A DNA stretch of 64,000 nt from Mesorhizobium sp. (GCF_023954305.1 NZ_JAMLIG010000001.1:2872001-2936000); one strand, 5' to 3'. Shown: positions 33,024 through 41,725, counted from the first letter of the stretch. The notes: generated from the sequence alone by a model not told the origin. A program made the numbers and translations.

Positions 33024-33380
33024 TCAGCGGCCCATGACGTTCGTGCAGATCGTGTTCGTCGACTCACCGTAAGAGCCGGAATCATCCATCGCCTGCTGGC
33101 AGGCGGCACGCAGCCCGGCCTGCTGGCCCTGGTCCATCGACGCCCAGCTCTGCTTGATCTCATCCTCGGAGCGGAGCGTCGTCATCGTGTCGTCGGTGAA
33201 GAACGCAGCGAGCGCATCCTTGTTCTGCTCATACATCATCTGCTCGTTTTCCGACGCGAATGGCGGAAGATTGGTGCCCGAGCCGCCCTTGCTGTTGTTG
33301 GCGGTGCCGGTCTGGGCGAGAGCTGCGCCGGTGACGAAGAGCAGTGCAGCGGAGGCGCTTGCGAGTTTTCTCAAGGTCAT
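33024..33380 (-). CDS. Small secreted protein of unknown function
   Basis: This 118-residue protein has a clear signal peptide (MTLRKLASASAALLFVTGAA, cleavage after ALAQ) and a mature domain rich in Asp, Glu and Gln with two Cys (RAACQQAMDD and NTICTNVMGR) that could pair. AGAGGAACACGACC precedes its ATG. I do not recognise a family. It is divergent from the 2-hydroxyacid dehydrogenase. Confidence 0.72.
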   Translation of the reverse strand: MTLRKLASASAALLFVTGAALAQTGTANNSKGGSGTNLPPFASENEQMMYEQNKDALAAFFTDDTMTTLRSEDEIKQSWASMDQGQQAGLRAACQQAMDDSGSYGESTNTICTNVMGR

Positions 33381-33557
33381 GGTCGTGTTCCTCTGGTTTC
33401 GGTTGCTGGGGCGATTGCGCAATCTGAGGGCTAATGCATCCAAGCCTGCATACGTTCCGTCGCAAATCCTTGGAAAGCGGAACTGCCTCGGGCGAGGGCC
33501 GGCGGGTTGTCGATCGCCGATCTTTCATTCTATGGATGACCGAATGGAGGTACGGCC

Positions 33558-34544
33558 ATGTCATCCGACAAAGCGATAGCGGTGCTCGTCCCGGGCGCGC
33601 TCCACCCGCATGCGGTGGCGCGGATCGGCAAGGAGTTTGATCTTGTCGCCCTGCCGGCGGCGGATCCGGGCCTGGTGACGCAGGAACTTGCCGGGCGCGT
33701 GCGGGGCGTGGCGTCAATGACGACGATCAGCGCCGCCTTCATCGACGCCTTGCCCCGGCTCGAGATCATCGCCAATTTCGGAGTCGGCTACGACGCGGTC
33801 GACGCGAAACATGCGGGTTCGGCCGGCGTGATGGTCACCAACACGCCGGACGTGCTGACCGAGGAGGTGGCCGACACGGCGCTCGGCCTGCTCCTGAATA
33901 CGGTGCGCGAACTGCCGAAGGCGGAAGCCTGGCTTCGCGCCGGCAAGTGGGTGTCGCAGGGCAACTATCCGCTGACCCGCGCCACGCTGCGCGGCCGCAG
34001 CGTCGGCATTTTCGGCATGGGGCGGATCGGTCTGGCGATCGCCCGCCGCATCGAAGCGTTCGGACTGCCGGTCAGCTATCACAACCGCCGTCCGGTCGAC
34101 GGCGTTTCCTACCGGTGGTACCCGACCCTGGTCGACCTGGCTGGCGCGGTGGATACGCTGATCTCGGTCGCGCCCGGTGGGGCGTCGACCGACAAGGCTG
34201 TGAACCGGGGGGTGCTGGAAGCCCTCGGGCCGAACGGGGTGTTCGTCAATATCGGCCGCGGTTCGACGGTGGACGAGGAGGCGTTGGCGCAGGCGCTCGC
34301 CGATGGCACGATCCTCGCCGCAGGTCTGGACGTGTTCCGCAACGAGCCGAAGGTGCCCGACAGCCTGCTCACGCTGGAGAATGCGACCCTGCTGCCGCAT
34401 GTCGGCTCGGCTTCGGTGCATACGCGCGTCGCTATGGCCGACCTCGTCGTGGACAACCTCGCGTCCTGGTTCGCGACCGGAAGGCCGCTGACGGCGGTTC
34501 CCGAGACGGCGCACGTCGTGACCGGAAATCGCAGCACGGGATAA
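33558..34544 (+). CDS. D-isomer 2-hydroxyacid dehydrogenase (glyoxylate/hydroxypyruvate reductase-like)
   Basis: The 328-residue enzyme has the split catalytic domain and a Rossmann domain with GIFGMGRIGLAIARR, the catalytic Arg in FVNIGRGSTVDEEAL, Glu in DVFRNEPKVP and His in LLPHVGSASVHTR. The GFGVGYDAVD-like segment (ANFGVGYDAVDAKHA) and NTPDVLTEEVADTALGL match the GRHPR group, which reduces glyoxylate or hydroxypyruvate with NAD(P)H. It could draw on the glyoxylate pool made by the ureide genes at the left of the window, but it is 16 kb away and alone. GGAGGTACGGCC is a strong ribosome site. Confidence 0.9.
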   Translation: MSSDKAIAVLVPGALHPHAVARIGKEFDLVALPAADPGLVTQELAGRVRGVASMTTISAAFIDALPRLEIIANFGVGYDAVDAKHAGSAGVMVTNTPDVLTEEVADTALGLLLNTVRELPKAEAWLRAGKWVSQGNYPLTRATLRGRSVGIFGMGRIGLAIARRIEAFGLPVSYHNRRPVDGVSYRWYPTLVDLAGAVDTLISVAPGGASTDKAVNRGVLEALGPNGVFVNIGRGSTVDEEALAQALADGTILAAGLDVFRNEPKVPDSLLTLENATLLPHVGSASVHTRVAMADLVVDNLASWFATGRPLTAVPETAHVVTGNRSTG

Positions 34545-34567
34545 GCGGAAGGCGTTGCCGCGCCGGC

Positions 34568-35341
34568 CTACTCGGCCGCGACGCGCAGTCCGCCCCGCGC
34601 GGCGCGGTGGGCGCGGGCGGCCTCGCCGAACGCCCTGAATATCCTTGCCGATGCGTCGTCAGACTTGACCCAGTATTCGGGATGCCACTGAACGCCTACG
34701 GCAAACGACCGGGCCCCGACGACCGAGACTGCCTCGACCGTGCCGTCCTCGGCGACGGCCTCTACCTGGAGGTTCTTGCCCAGCCGGTCGACGGCCTGGC
34801 GGTGCACGGAATTGACCGGTATCTCGCCCGCGCCGAAGATGCCGGCAAGGCAGGTTCCCGGCTTGATCGCGACGCGCTGGCGGATGGCGAAGCGCTCGTC
34901 CTGATCGTCGCTCACCGGCGCGCGGTGATCCATGCGGCCCTCGATCTCCTGCACTTCGGTATGGAGGGTGCCGCCGAGCGCGACGTTCATCTCCTGGATG
35001 CCGCGGCAAATGGCGAGCAACGGCACTTCGCGTTCGATCGCCTTGCGGATCAGGGGAAGCGTCGTGGCGTCGCGGTCGTGATCGTAGGGACCGTTGGCTT
35101 CGCTCGGGTCGCCGCCGTAAAGGCCGGGGAAGACGTTCGACTTCGAACCGGTGATCATCACCCCGTCGACGCGGTCGAGCAGCTCGTCGAGGTCGAGCCT
35201 CGAACCGAAGGACGGGACGAGCAGCGGAAAGACGTCGGCGCCGGCGATCGCCGCCTCGAGATATTGGCGCGGGGCGGCGTGCCAAGTGTAGTTCTCGAAC
35301 TGGCGCACGTCTGTCGATACGGCGACGAGGGGCTGCGTCAT
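34568..35341 (-). CDS. Class I glutamine amidotransferase-like gamma-glutamyl hydrolase (peptidase C26)
   Basis: The 257-residue protein has the peptidase C26 pattern: ITGSKSNVFPGLYGG, the nucleophile Cys in LLAICRGIQEMNVALGG, and the His-Glu pair in VGVQWHPEYW. This group cleaves gamma-glutamyl bonds, for example gamma-glutamyl-GABA in the Puu polyamine pathway. The PuuA-like ligase at 22.8-24.1 kb supports such a role, although the genes are far apart. It is convergent with the dehydrogenase, with only 23 bases between stops. Confidence 0.88.
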   Translation of the reverse strand: MTQPLVAVSTDVRQFENYTWHAAPRQYLEAAIAGADVFPLLVPSFGSRLDLDELLDRVDGVMITGSKSNVFPGLYGGDPSEANGPYDHDRDATTLPLIRKAIEREVPLLAICRGIQEMNVALGGTLHTEVQEIEGRMDHRAPVSDDQDERFAIRQRVAIKPGTCLAGIFGAGEIPVNSVHRQAVDRLGKNLQVEAVAEDGTVEAVSVVGARSFAVGVQWHPEYWVKSDDASARIFRAFGEAARAHRAARGGLRVAAE

Positions 35342-35471
35342 GAAGGCCTGTCCGCTTGTACGGTCACGATGTGGGTTCGGTTCCTACACCGGATCGCGCC
35401 GGAAATCCAACGCGACGCGGGTGTAGAGCGGGATGGTCCCGTCTGCGCGACGGCGGCCGGAGCACACGGGT

Positions 35472-35489
35472 GTTAGACCACCGTCTAAC
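35472..35489. promoter_or_regulatory. Perfect palindrome upstream of the first TRAP receptor gene
   Basis: GTTAGAC-CACC-GTCTAAC has perfect seven-base arms, 143 bases before the receptor ATG. It has the size and symmetry of an operator for a dimeric regulator of GntR or similar type. The second receptor gene has a different palindrome (36848-36874), so the two may be separately controlled. Confidence 0.45.
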
Positions 35490-35631
35490 GTAGAAATACG
35501 CCAAGCGCAGCGTAAGGTCCTGAAATCCTAGACACAAGCGACCGAGCGTGTATGAAACGCCTGCCTTGAGCGGAGGTCTCGCGCGCGCGGGCGCTGCAGA
35601 ACGTCCGACTGCAAGTTCGAGAGGAGATATC

Positions 35632-36738
35632 ATGGATCGCAGATCATTCATCAAGAAGGCCGGTCTTGCCGGCACGGGTGCCGTCGCCGCAACGGCGCTC
35701 GCGGCGCCCGCCATCGCCCAGAGCGCGCCGAAGATCACTTGGCGCATGACGTCGTCCTTCCCGAAATCGCTGGACACGATCTACGGCGGCGCCGAGGTGC
35801 TGTCGAAGATGATCTCCGAAGCCACGGACGGCAATTTCCAGATCCAGGTCTTCGCCGCGGGCGAGATCGTCCCCGGCTTGCAGGCGGCGGACGCGACCAC
35901 GGCGGGCACGGTCGAGTCCTGCCACACCGTCGCCTACTACTACTGGGGCAAGAACCCGACCTGGGCGCTCGGTGCGGCGGTTCCCTTCGCGCTCAACGCG
36001 CGCGGCATGAACGCCTGGCACTACCATGGCGGCGGCATCGACCTGTTCAACGAGTTCCTCGGCGCGCAGGGCCTGTTCGGCCTGCCGGGCGGCAATACGG
36101 GCGTGCAGATGGGCGGCTGGTTCCGCAAGGAGATCAACACGGTCGCCGACCTGCAGGGCCTGAAGATGCGCATCGGCGGTTTCGCCGGCAAGGTCGTCGA
36201 GAAGCTCGGCGTGGTGCCGCAGCAGATCGCCGGCGGCGACATCTACCCGGCGCTCGAGAAGGGCACCATCGACGCGGCCGAATGGGTCGGGCCGTATGAC
36301 GACGAGAAGCTCGGCTTCTATAAGGTCGCGCCCTACTACTACTACCCGGGCTGGTGGGAAGGCGGTCCGACCGTCCACTTCATGTTCAACAAGGCGAAAT
36401 ACGAAGAGCTGCCGGCAAACTACAAGTCGCTGCTGCGCACCGCCGCGCAGGCTGCCGACGCCGACATGCTGCAGAAATACGACGCCAAGAACCCGGCCGC
36501 GATCAAGAACCTCGTCGCCAGCGGCGCGCAGCTGCGTCCGTTCAGCCAGGAAATCCTGTCGGCCTGCTTCGACAAGTCGAACGAGGTCTATGCCGAGATG
36601 ACGTCGACGAACCCCGAGTTCAAGAAAATCTGGGATTCGATCACCGCCTTCCGCGGCGCCTACTACCTCAACGCCCAGGTGGCAGAGTACAACTACGATA
36701 CGTTCATGATGATCCAGCAGCGCGGCGGCAAGATCTGA
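35632..36738 (+). CDS. TRAP transporter solute receptor, TakP-like, copy 1
   Basis: The 368-residue periplasmic receptor has a twin-arginine signal (RRSFIKKAG, cleavage after AIAQ), meaning it is folded before export. The mature domain resembles TakP of Rhodobacter: MTSSFPKSLDTIYGGAE, FAAGEIVPGLQAADAT, MGGWFRKEIN, MRIGGFAGKV and EWVGPYDDEKLGF, the last holding the Glu-Trp that with Gln and Arg bind a 2-oxo acid and sodium. A 2-oxo or 2-hydroxy carboxylate ligand is likely. GAGAGGAGATATC precedes the ATG and a terminator follows. It is a monocistronic gene converging on dctQM. Confidence 0.92.
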   Translation: MDRRSFIKKAGLAGTGAVAATALAAPAIAQSAPKITWRMTSSFPKSLDTIYGGAEVLSKMISEATDGNFQIQVFAAGEIVPGLQAADATTAGTVESCHTVAYYYWGKNPTWALGAAVPFALNARGMNAWHYHGGGIDLFNEFLGAQGLFGLPGGNTGVQMGGWFRKEINTVADLQGLKMRIGGFAGKVVEKLGVVPQQIAGGDIYPALEKGTIDAAEWVGPYDDEKLGFYKVAPYYYYPGWWEGGPTVHFMFNKAKYEELPANYKSLLRTAAQAADADMLQKYDAKNPAAIKNLVASGAQLRPFSQEILSACFDKSNEVYAEMTSTNPEFKKIWDSITAFRGAYYLNAQVAEYNYDTFMMIQQRGGKI

Positions 36739-36757
36739 CCCGCGCAAGCCCCGAGAA

Positions 36758-36790
36758 AGCCCCGGAACGGCGACGTTCCGGGGCTTTTTT
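36758..36790 (+). terminator. Rho-independent terminator after TRAP receptor 1
   Basis: AGCCCCGGAAC-GGCGAC-GTTCCGGGGCT forms a perfect 11-pair hairpin followed by six T residues. Confidence 0.93.
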
Positions 36791-36847
36791 CGTTTTGCGG
36801 GAGCGACTTTAGGCGTAGCCTCCCGCGCCGCCGGGCACTTTACTTGA

Positions 36848-36933
36848 TTGGTCCAGCGTGCATCATTGGACCAACGGTCGGCGGGGCGGCCACAAGATTC
36901 CCACAGAACGTCCAGCCCGAGCCGTTTGGTCCA
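36848..36933. promoter_or_regulatory. TTGGTCCA operator cluster upstream of TRAP receptor 2
   Basis: TTGGTCCA (36848-36855) and TGGACCAA (36867-36874) form perfect eight-base inverted arms with an 11-base spacer. A third copy, TTGGTCCA, lies at 36926-36933, 20 bases before the receptor ATG. TTGGTCCAA-like cores are known for GntR/FadR-type repressors; the regulator here is unknown and no GntR gene is in the window. Confidence 0.5.
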
Positions 36934-36952
36934 CTTCTTGGGAGGATATTCA

Positions 36953-38062
36953 ATGGATCGTCGTACATTCATCACCAAAGCCGGTCTGGCCGGCGCAGGC
37001 GCCGCAGCGGCGTCGACGCTCGCCGCGCCGGCCATCGCCCAAAGCTCGCCGAAGATTGCCTGGCGCTGCACGTCTTCGTTCCCGAAGGCGCTCGACACGA
37101 TCTTTGGCGCCGCTGAGACGATGGCGAAATATGTCAACGAGGCTTCGGACGGCAATTTCCAGATCCAGGTCTTCGCCGCCGCCGAAATCGTCCCCGGCCT
37201 GCAGGCGGCCGATGCGACCGCGGCCGGCACGGTCGAGATGTGCCACACCTCGTCCTACTACTACTGGGGCAAGGATCCGTCCTGGGCGCTGGGCACGGCA
37301 GTCCCCTTCGGCCTCAACGCGCGCCAGATCAACGCCTGGTTCTACCATGGCGGCGGCAACGATCTGATGAACGAGTTCTACAACTCCGTCGGCATCCATG
37401 CGCTGCCCTGCGGCAACACCGGCGCCCAGATGGGCGGATGGTACCGCAAGGAGATCAATACGGTCGACGACCTCAAGGGCCTGAAGATGCGCATCGGCGG
37501 CTTCGCCGGCAAGATCATGGAGAAGCTCGGCGTCGTGCCGCAGCAGATCGCCGGCGGCGACATCTATCCGGCGCTGGAAAAAGGCACCATCGACGCTGCC
37601 GAATGGGTCGGCCCCTATGACGACGAGAAGCTCGGGTTCTACAAGGTGGCCAAGTACTACAACTATCCCGGCTTCTGGGAAGGCGGCCCGGCGCTCCATG
37701 CGATGGTCAACCTGGCCAAATGGAACGAGTTGCCAAAGCACTACCAGGCACTGCTCACCGCGGCCTGCGAGGCGGCGAACTGCGACATGATGGCGAGCTA
37801 CGACGCCAAGAACCCGGCGGCCCTGCGCCGTCTGGTTGCCGGCGGCGCAGTGCTGAAGCCGTTCAGCCAGGAGGTTCTGGCGGCGGCTTTCGACACCTCG
37901 GCCGCGACCTATGCCGAGATCAGCGGAACCAACCCGATGTTCAAGAAGATCTTCGACAGCCAGGCCGAGTTCCGCAAGGACGCCTATCTCTGGGCGCAGA
38001 TCTCGGAATACACCTACGACACCTTCATGATGATCCAGCAGCGGTCCGGCAAGCTCGGCTGA
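36953..38062 (+). CDS. TRAP transporter solute receptor, TakP-like, copy 2
   Basis: The 369-residue protein is a close paralogue of the preceding receptor, sharing long identical blocks (FQIQVFAA, VPGLQAADAT, INTVDDLKGLKMRIGGFAGK-like core, EWVGPYDDEKLGFYKVA). It too has a twin-arginine signal (RRTFITKAG, cleavage after AIAQ) and the 2-oxo acid-binding EW pair. Differences cluster in the C-terminal third and at ligand-near loops (YYYWGKDPSWALGTAVP; HALPCGNTGAQMGGWY), so the ligand may differ. It has its own promoter with a distinct operator, a GGGAGGATATTCA ribosome site and its own terminator. Confidence 0.92.
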   Translation: MDRRTFITKAGLAGAGAAAASTLAAPAIAQSSPKIAWRCTSSFPKALDTIFGAAETMAKYVNEASDGNFQIQVFAAAEIVPGLQAADATAAGTVEMCHTSSYYYWGKDPSWALGTAVPFGLNARQINAWFYHGGGNDLMNEFYNSVGIHALPCGNTGAQMGGWYRKEINTVDDLKGLKMRIGGFAGKIMEKLGVVPQQIAGGDIYPALEKGTIDAAEWVGPYDDEKLGFYKVAKYYNYPGFWEGGPALHAMVNLAKWNELPKHYQALLTAACEAANCDMMASYDAKNPAALRRLVAGGAVLKPFSQEVLAAAFDTSAATYAEISGTNPMFKKIFDSQAEFRKDAYLWAQISEYTYDTFMMIQQRSGKLG

Positions 38063-38084
38063 CCGGCGCTTCCGCTGAAACGAA

Positions 38085-38112
38085 AACCCCGGGGTGGCGA
38101 CACCCCGGGGTT
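38085..38112. terminator. Terminator between TRAP receptor 2 and convergent dctM
   Basis: AACCCCGGGGTG-GCGA-CACCCCGGGGTT is a perfect 12-pair hairpin, flanked by AAAA before and TTCCTGTTTT after, so it can stop transcription from both sides. Confidence 0.82.
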
Positions 38113-38132
38113 CCTGTTTTCAGGCGCTGCCG

Positions 38133-39938
38133 TCAGAACTTCGGCGGCTGGCTGAGGTCGTTGGCCGGCGGCTGTGCCGGCTGGGCCGGCGCGCCGAAGC
38201 TCGGCGGCTGGCTCAGATCGTTGCCGGAAGGCTGGGCCGGCTGGCTGGGGGCAGGGCCGCCCAGCGGCGGCAGGCCCAAACCCGGAGGTGCGCCGAGACT
38301 GCCGCCTCCGGCCGGTCCGCCGAAACCGGGCACCTCGATCTTGATCGTCGCCGGATCAATTCCCGTGCCGCTGCCCTTGTAGTGCATGACCATGCCCGGA
38401 AAGGTGATCACCAGCGCCACCATCAGCACCTGGATGCCGACGAAGGGGACCGCGCCCCAGTAGATCTGGCCGGTGGTGATCGGCGCGATCTGCTTGCCGG
38501 TGACCTTGTCCAGATAGGGCACCCGGGCGGCGACCGAGCGGAGATAGAACAGCGCGAAGCCGAACGGCGGGTGCATGAAGCTGGTCTGCATGTTCACGCC
38601 CAGCAGCACACCGAACCAGATCAGGTCGATGCCCAGCCGTTCGGCGGCGGGAGCCAGCAGCGGCACGATGATGAAGGCGAGCTCGAAGAAATCGAGGAAG
38701 AACGCGAGCAGGAACACGAGGATGTTGACCGCGATCAGGAAGCCCGTCTCGCCGCCGGGCAGCGAGACCAGCAGGTGCTCGACCCAGAGATGGCCGTTGA
38801 CGCCGTAGAAGGTGAGCGAGAAGACGCGGGCGCCAATGAGGATGAACAGCACGAAGGAGGACAGCCGCGTCGTCGAGGCAAGCGCCTGCTTGATGACGTC
38901 GAGGCTGAGCCTGCCCTTGGCCGCCGCCATGATCAGCGCACCGACCGCGCCCATCGCGCCGCCTTCGGTCGGCGTCGCGATGCCGAGGAAGATGGTGCCG
39001 AGGACGAGGAAGATCAGCGCCAGCGGCGGGATCAGGACGATGATCACCTGCTGGGCCAGACGCGACATCAGGCCGAAATTCATGAACCGGTCGGCGATCG
39101 CCACGACGTAGATCACGACGATGCCGACCGTCGCACCGAGAATGTCGGCGTTGTCTCCCTGGGTCGGGTAGAGCCAGAGATGCGCGCCGTAGGCGATGGC
39201 CACAGCGCCGGCCAGCGCCACGATCAGCGACGTCACGCCGGAGCCCAGCGTGCGCGCCGCCAGCGGCAGCGCCGGCATCGAGGCAGGGCGGATGATGGTC
39301 ATGATCAGGACGTAGCTCATGTAGAGCCCGGTCAGGATGAGGCCGGGAATGAGCGCGCCCTTGTACATGTCGCCGACGGAGCGGCCGAGCTGGTCGGCGA
39401 GCACGATGAGTACCAGCGAAGGCGGGATGATCTGCGCCAGCGTGCCCGACGCCGCGATGACGCCGGTCGCCGCGCGGCGGTCGTAGCCGTAGCGCAGCAT
39501 GATCGGCAGAGAGATCAGTCCCATCGCGATGACGGATGCAGCGACGACGCCGGTGGTGGCCGCGAGCAGGGCGCCGACGATGATGACGGCGTAGGCGAGG
39601 CCGCCGCGGATCGGGCCGAAGAGCTGGCCGATCGTGTCGAGCAGATCTTCGGCCATGCCGGAACGTTCGAGTACGATTCCCATGAACGTGAAGAATGGAA
39701 TGGCCAGCAGCGTTTCGTTGGCCATGACGCCGCCGTAGAACCGGTCAGGCAAGGCATAGAGCAGCGGCCAGGACAGGTTGATCGTGCCGTTGGACAACGG
39801 CGCCAGCTCGACGCCGATGAAGAAAAACGCCAGGCCGTTCGCAGCGAGCGCGAAGGCGACGGGATAGCCGAGGAGGAGGAAGACGACCAGCGAGAAGAAC
39901 ATGATCGGCGCCATGTTCTGGGCGATGAACTCCATCAT
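38133..39938 (-). CDS. dctM: TRAP transporter large permease with Pro/Gly/Gln-rich tail
   Basis: DctM carries the sodium-driven transport path. The 601-residue protein has about 12-14 transmembrane helices with typical segments (FFTFMGIVLERSGMAEDLLD, GVVAASVIAMGLISLPIMLR, ASGTLAQIIPPSLVLIVLAD). It is of the long type that pairs with TakP-like receptors. Unusually, residues about 540-601 form a low-complexity tail rich in Pro, Gly, Gln and Ala that ends in two repeats (GNDLSQPPSF and ANDLSQPPKF), an extra beyond the usual family end. The start is a tandem ATGATG overlapping the dctQ stop by four bases. Confidence 0.92.
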   Translation of the reverse strand: MMEFIAQNMAPIMFFSLVVFLLLGYPVAFALAANGLAFFFIGVELAPLSNGTINLSWPLLYALPDRFYGGVMANETLLAIPFFTFMGIVLERSGMAEDLLDTIGQLFGPIRGGLAYAVIIVGALLAATTGVVAASVIAMGLISLPIMLRYGYDRRAATGVIAASGTLAQIIPPSLVLIVLADQLGRSVGDMYKGALIPGLILTGLYMSYVLIMTIIRPASMPALPLAARTLGSGVTSLIVALAGAVAIAYGAHLWLYPTQGDNADILGATVGIVVIYVVAIADRFMNFGLMSRLAQQVIIVLIPPLALIFLVLGTIFLGIATPTEGGAMGAVGALIMAAAKGRLSLDVIKQALASTTRLSSFVLFILIGARVFSLTFYGVNGHLWVEHLLVSLPGGETGFLIAVNILVFLLAFFLDFFELAFIIVPLLAPAAERLGIDLIWFGVLLGVNMQTSFMHPPFGFALFYLRSVAARVPYLDKVTGKQIAPITTGQIYWGAVPFVGIQVLMVALVITFPGMVMHYKGSGTGIDPATIKIEVPGFGGPAGGGSLGAPPGLGLPPLGGPAPSQPAQPSGNDLSQPPSFGAPAQPAQPPANDLSQPPKF

Positions 39939-40519
39939 TGCTTGAGCTCCTCGACCAGCGCCTTGCCTTCCAGTTCCGCCGCCTCATGCGCCGAGACGAA
40001 TGGGTTCGGATCCTCCATGTCGCCGCGCATGATGGCGATCTTCTTGATGATCTCGGAAATGCCCTGGATGCCGAGCAGGGTGAAGCCGACAAGCAGCAGC
40101 AGTTTCGCCGGCCAGATGATGAGGCCGCCCGAATTGGTGGAGACCTCGCCGGACCGGTAGGAGAGCAGGAAGTAGGGGGTAAAATAGTAAATCATCAGCA
40201 GGACGAAGGGCATGAGGAAGAAGACATGCCCGAACAGGTCGATCCAGTGCTGCACCCGGCGCGAGAACATGCCGTAGACGATGTCGACGCGGATGTGTTC
40301 GTTCTGTTTGAGCGTGTAGGCGGCGGCGAGCAGGAAAGCCGCGCCGAACAGATACCACTGCATTTCCAGCCAGGCATTCGACGACGTGTTGAGCGTCTTG
40401 CGAATGACTGCGTTTGTTGCGCTGACCAGGACCGCGGCCAGGATCGCCCAGGAGATCCACTTGCCGATGAATTCGTTGATACGGTCGATCAGGCGCGAAA
40501 GAGCCAGGAGCCCCGCCAT
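39935..40519 (-). CDS. dctQ: TRAP transporter small permease
   Basis: DctQ is the four-helix partner of DctM. The 194-residue protein has helices near residues 20-40, 55-75 (EMQWYLFGAAFLLAAAYTLK), 95-115 and 140-160, and the family motif NEHIRVDIVYGMFSRR. The acidic C-terminus (HEAAELEGKALVEELKQ) is cytoplasmic. It precedes and overlaps dctM. Both are transcribed towards the two receptor genes, so receptor and permease are made from separate transcripts. Confidence 0.93.
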   Translation of the reverse strand: MAGLLALSRLIDRINEFIGKWISWAILAAVLVSATNAVIRKTLNTSSNAWLEMQWYLFGAAFLLAAAYTLKQNEHIRVDIVYGMFSRRVQHWIDLFGHVFFLMPFVLLMIYYFTPYFLLSYRSGEVSTNSGGLIIWPAKLLLLVGFTLLGIQGISEIIKKIAIMRGDMEDPNPFVSAHEAAELEGKALVEELKQ

Positions 40520-40708
40520 GCACTTTCCTCCCTATGATGCCGCGCGTCGCTTTGCGATCTCCGCCGCCACTCCCTAGTGCCGAAAAGTCAGCCGCGAAAC
40601 AAGCGCGGATTCATGTTCAGCGTTGCTGCCCTATCATCTTTGTGCGCTGCAAAAAAGCCGGGTGAAACTACGGGGTCGCCGCGACTTTCGTCCGATGACG
40701 CTGCGGTA

Positions 40709-41614
40709 TCAAATGTTGTGGTGCCGCGCGAGGTCTGTCGAACGAAGGACAAGGAGCAGCACCAACGCCGAGAAGATGCCGGCGTCGCGCCATTCTCCGG
40801 GAAAATAGCCGGTCCAAAGCGATTCCGCGAGGCCGACGCTCATCGCGCCGGCGGCCGCGCTCAGCGGAGACCCGCCGAGGCCGAGGGCAGCGACGAACAG
40901 TACCTTGAGCCCGAAGACCAGCCCGGTGTCGAAGCTGATATTGCCGAAGTGGATGGCCGCAAGGACGCCCGCCAGCGCGGCAAGCATGCCGCTGACGACG
41001 ACCGTCGCGCGGAAGACCCTACGCGAATCGATGCCGCACATGGCGGCGGCCAGAGGATCGTCGCAGACGGCCCGCCAGGAGGCTCCGAAGCGGGAGCGGG
41101 CGAGCCATGCCGCAGCCAGCGATACCGCCGCCGCGACGATGGCCATGTCGACGAGCTGGATGAGCGTCAGCGTCACCGCGAAGGCGCCGTCGCTCAAGAA
41201 GACGACGGTGCTGGCGAGAACAGGCGGCAGCCACAGGTCGCGGCTGTCCATGGCCATGCGCCCGAGTTCCATCAGCACGATGGCGACTGCGAGCGTCGAT
41301 GCAACGATCGTGTTCGGATTTCCGGCGCGCAATGGCTCGAGGACATGACGTGAGATCACGTGGGCCGCGAGGCCGGCAAAGGCGAAGGCGAGAAGCACGC
41401 CGAACCCGAGCGCGGCCGGGAAAGTGAGCCACAGCACGTTCCACCCGAACACCGCGCCGAGGATGCCGACCTGTCCGCCGAACGCGAAGATCGCGCCGTG
41501 GGCGAGATTGGCGCGGCGGAGGATGCCGTAGGTCAGCGCATAGCCGAAGGCGAGCAGCGCGTAGATCGAGCCGATGTGGAGGCCGTTCAGGATCTGCTGG
41601 AAAAGATAGGCCAT
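40709..41614 (-). CDS. Isolated LivH-type branched-chain amino acid ABC permease
   Basis: The 301-residue protein is a LivH-like inner membrane permease with eight helices: LNGLHIGSIYALLAFGYALTYG at the start, NLAHGAIFAFGGQVG, VCDDPLAAAMCGIDSRRVFRAT (the cytoplasmic coupling loop that contacts the ATPase) and GLKVLFVAALGLGGSPLSA. No LivM, ATPase or binding protein gene is beside it, so it must use subunits from another locus or be a leftover. The start at MAYLFQQILNG is preferred over an ATG six codons upstream. It is divergent from a CGNR regulator. Confidence 0.85.
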   Translation of the reverse strand: MAYLFQQILNGLHIGSIYALLAFGYALTYGILRRANLAHGAIFAFGGQVGILGAVFGWNVLWLTFPAALGFGVLLAFAFAGLAAHVISRHVLEPLRAGNPNTIVASTLAVAIVLMELGRMAMDSRDLWLPPVLASTVVFLSDGAFAVTLTLIQLVDMAIVAAAVSLAAAWLARSRFGASWRAVCDDPLAAAMCGIDSRRVFRATVVVSGMLAALAGVLAAIHFGNISFDTGLVFGLKVLFVAALGLGGSPLSAAAGAMSVGLAESLWTGYFPGEWRDAGIFSALVLLLVLRSTDLARHHNI

Positions 41615-41686
41615 CTCGGATCGGCGGAACACATATCAGGAGACGTCGACGGAATGCGCATCGCCGAGCGGACACTCGGCATGAAT

Positions 41687-41716
41687 CTAACTTGCAATAT
41701 GCATTATGCAAGTTAG
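41687..41716. promoter_or_regulatory. Perfect palindromic operator in the livH/CGNR divergent promoter
   Basis: CTAACTTGCA (41687-41696) and TGCAAGTTAG (41707-41716) are perfect 10-base inverted arms with a 10-base spacer that contains ATGCAT. The site ends 10 bases before the CGNR ATG, over its ribosome-binding region, and 73 bases before the permease start. It probably controls both genes; the CGNR protein is the obvious binder. Confidence 0.62.
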
Positions 41717-41725
41717 TATTTCGAC

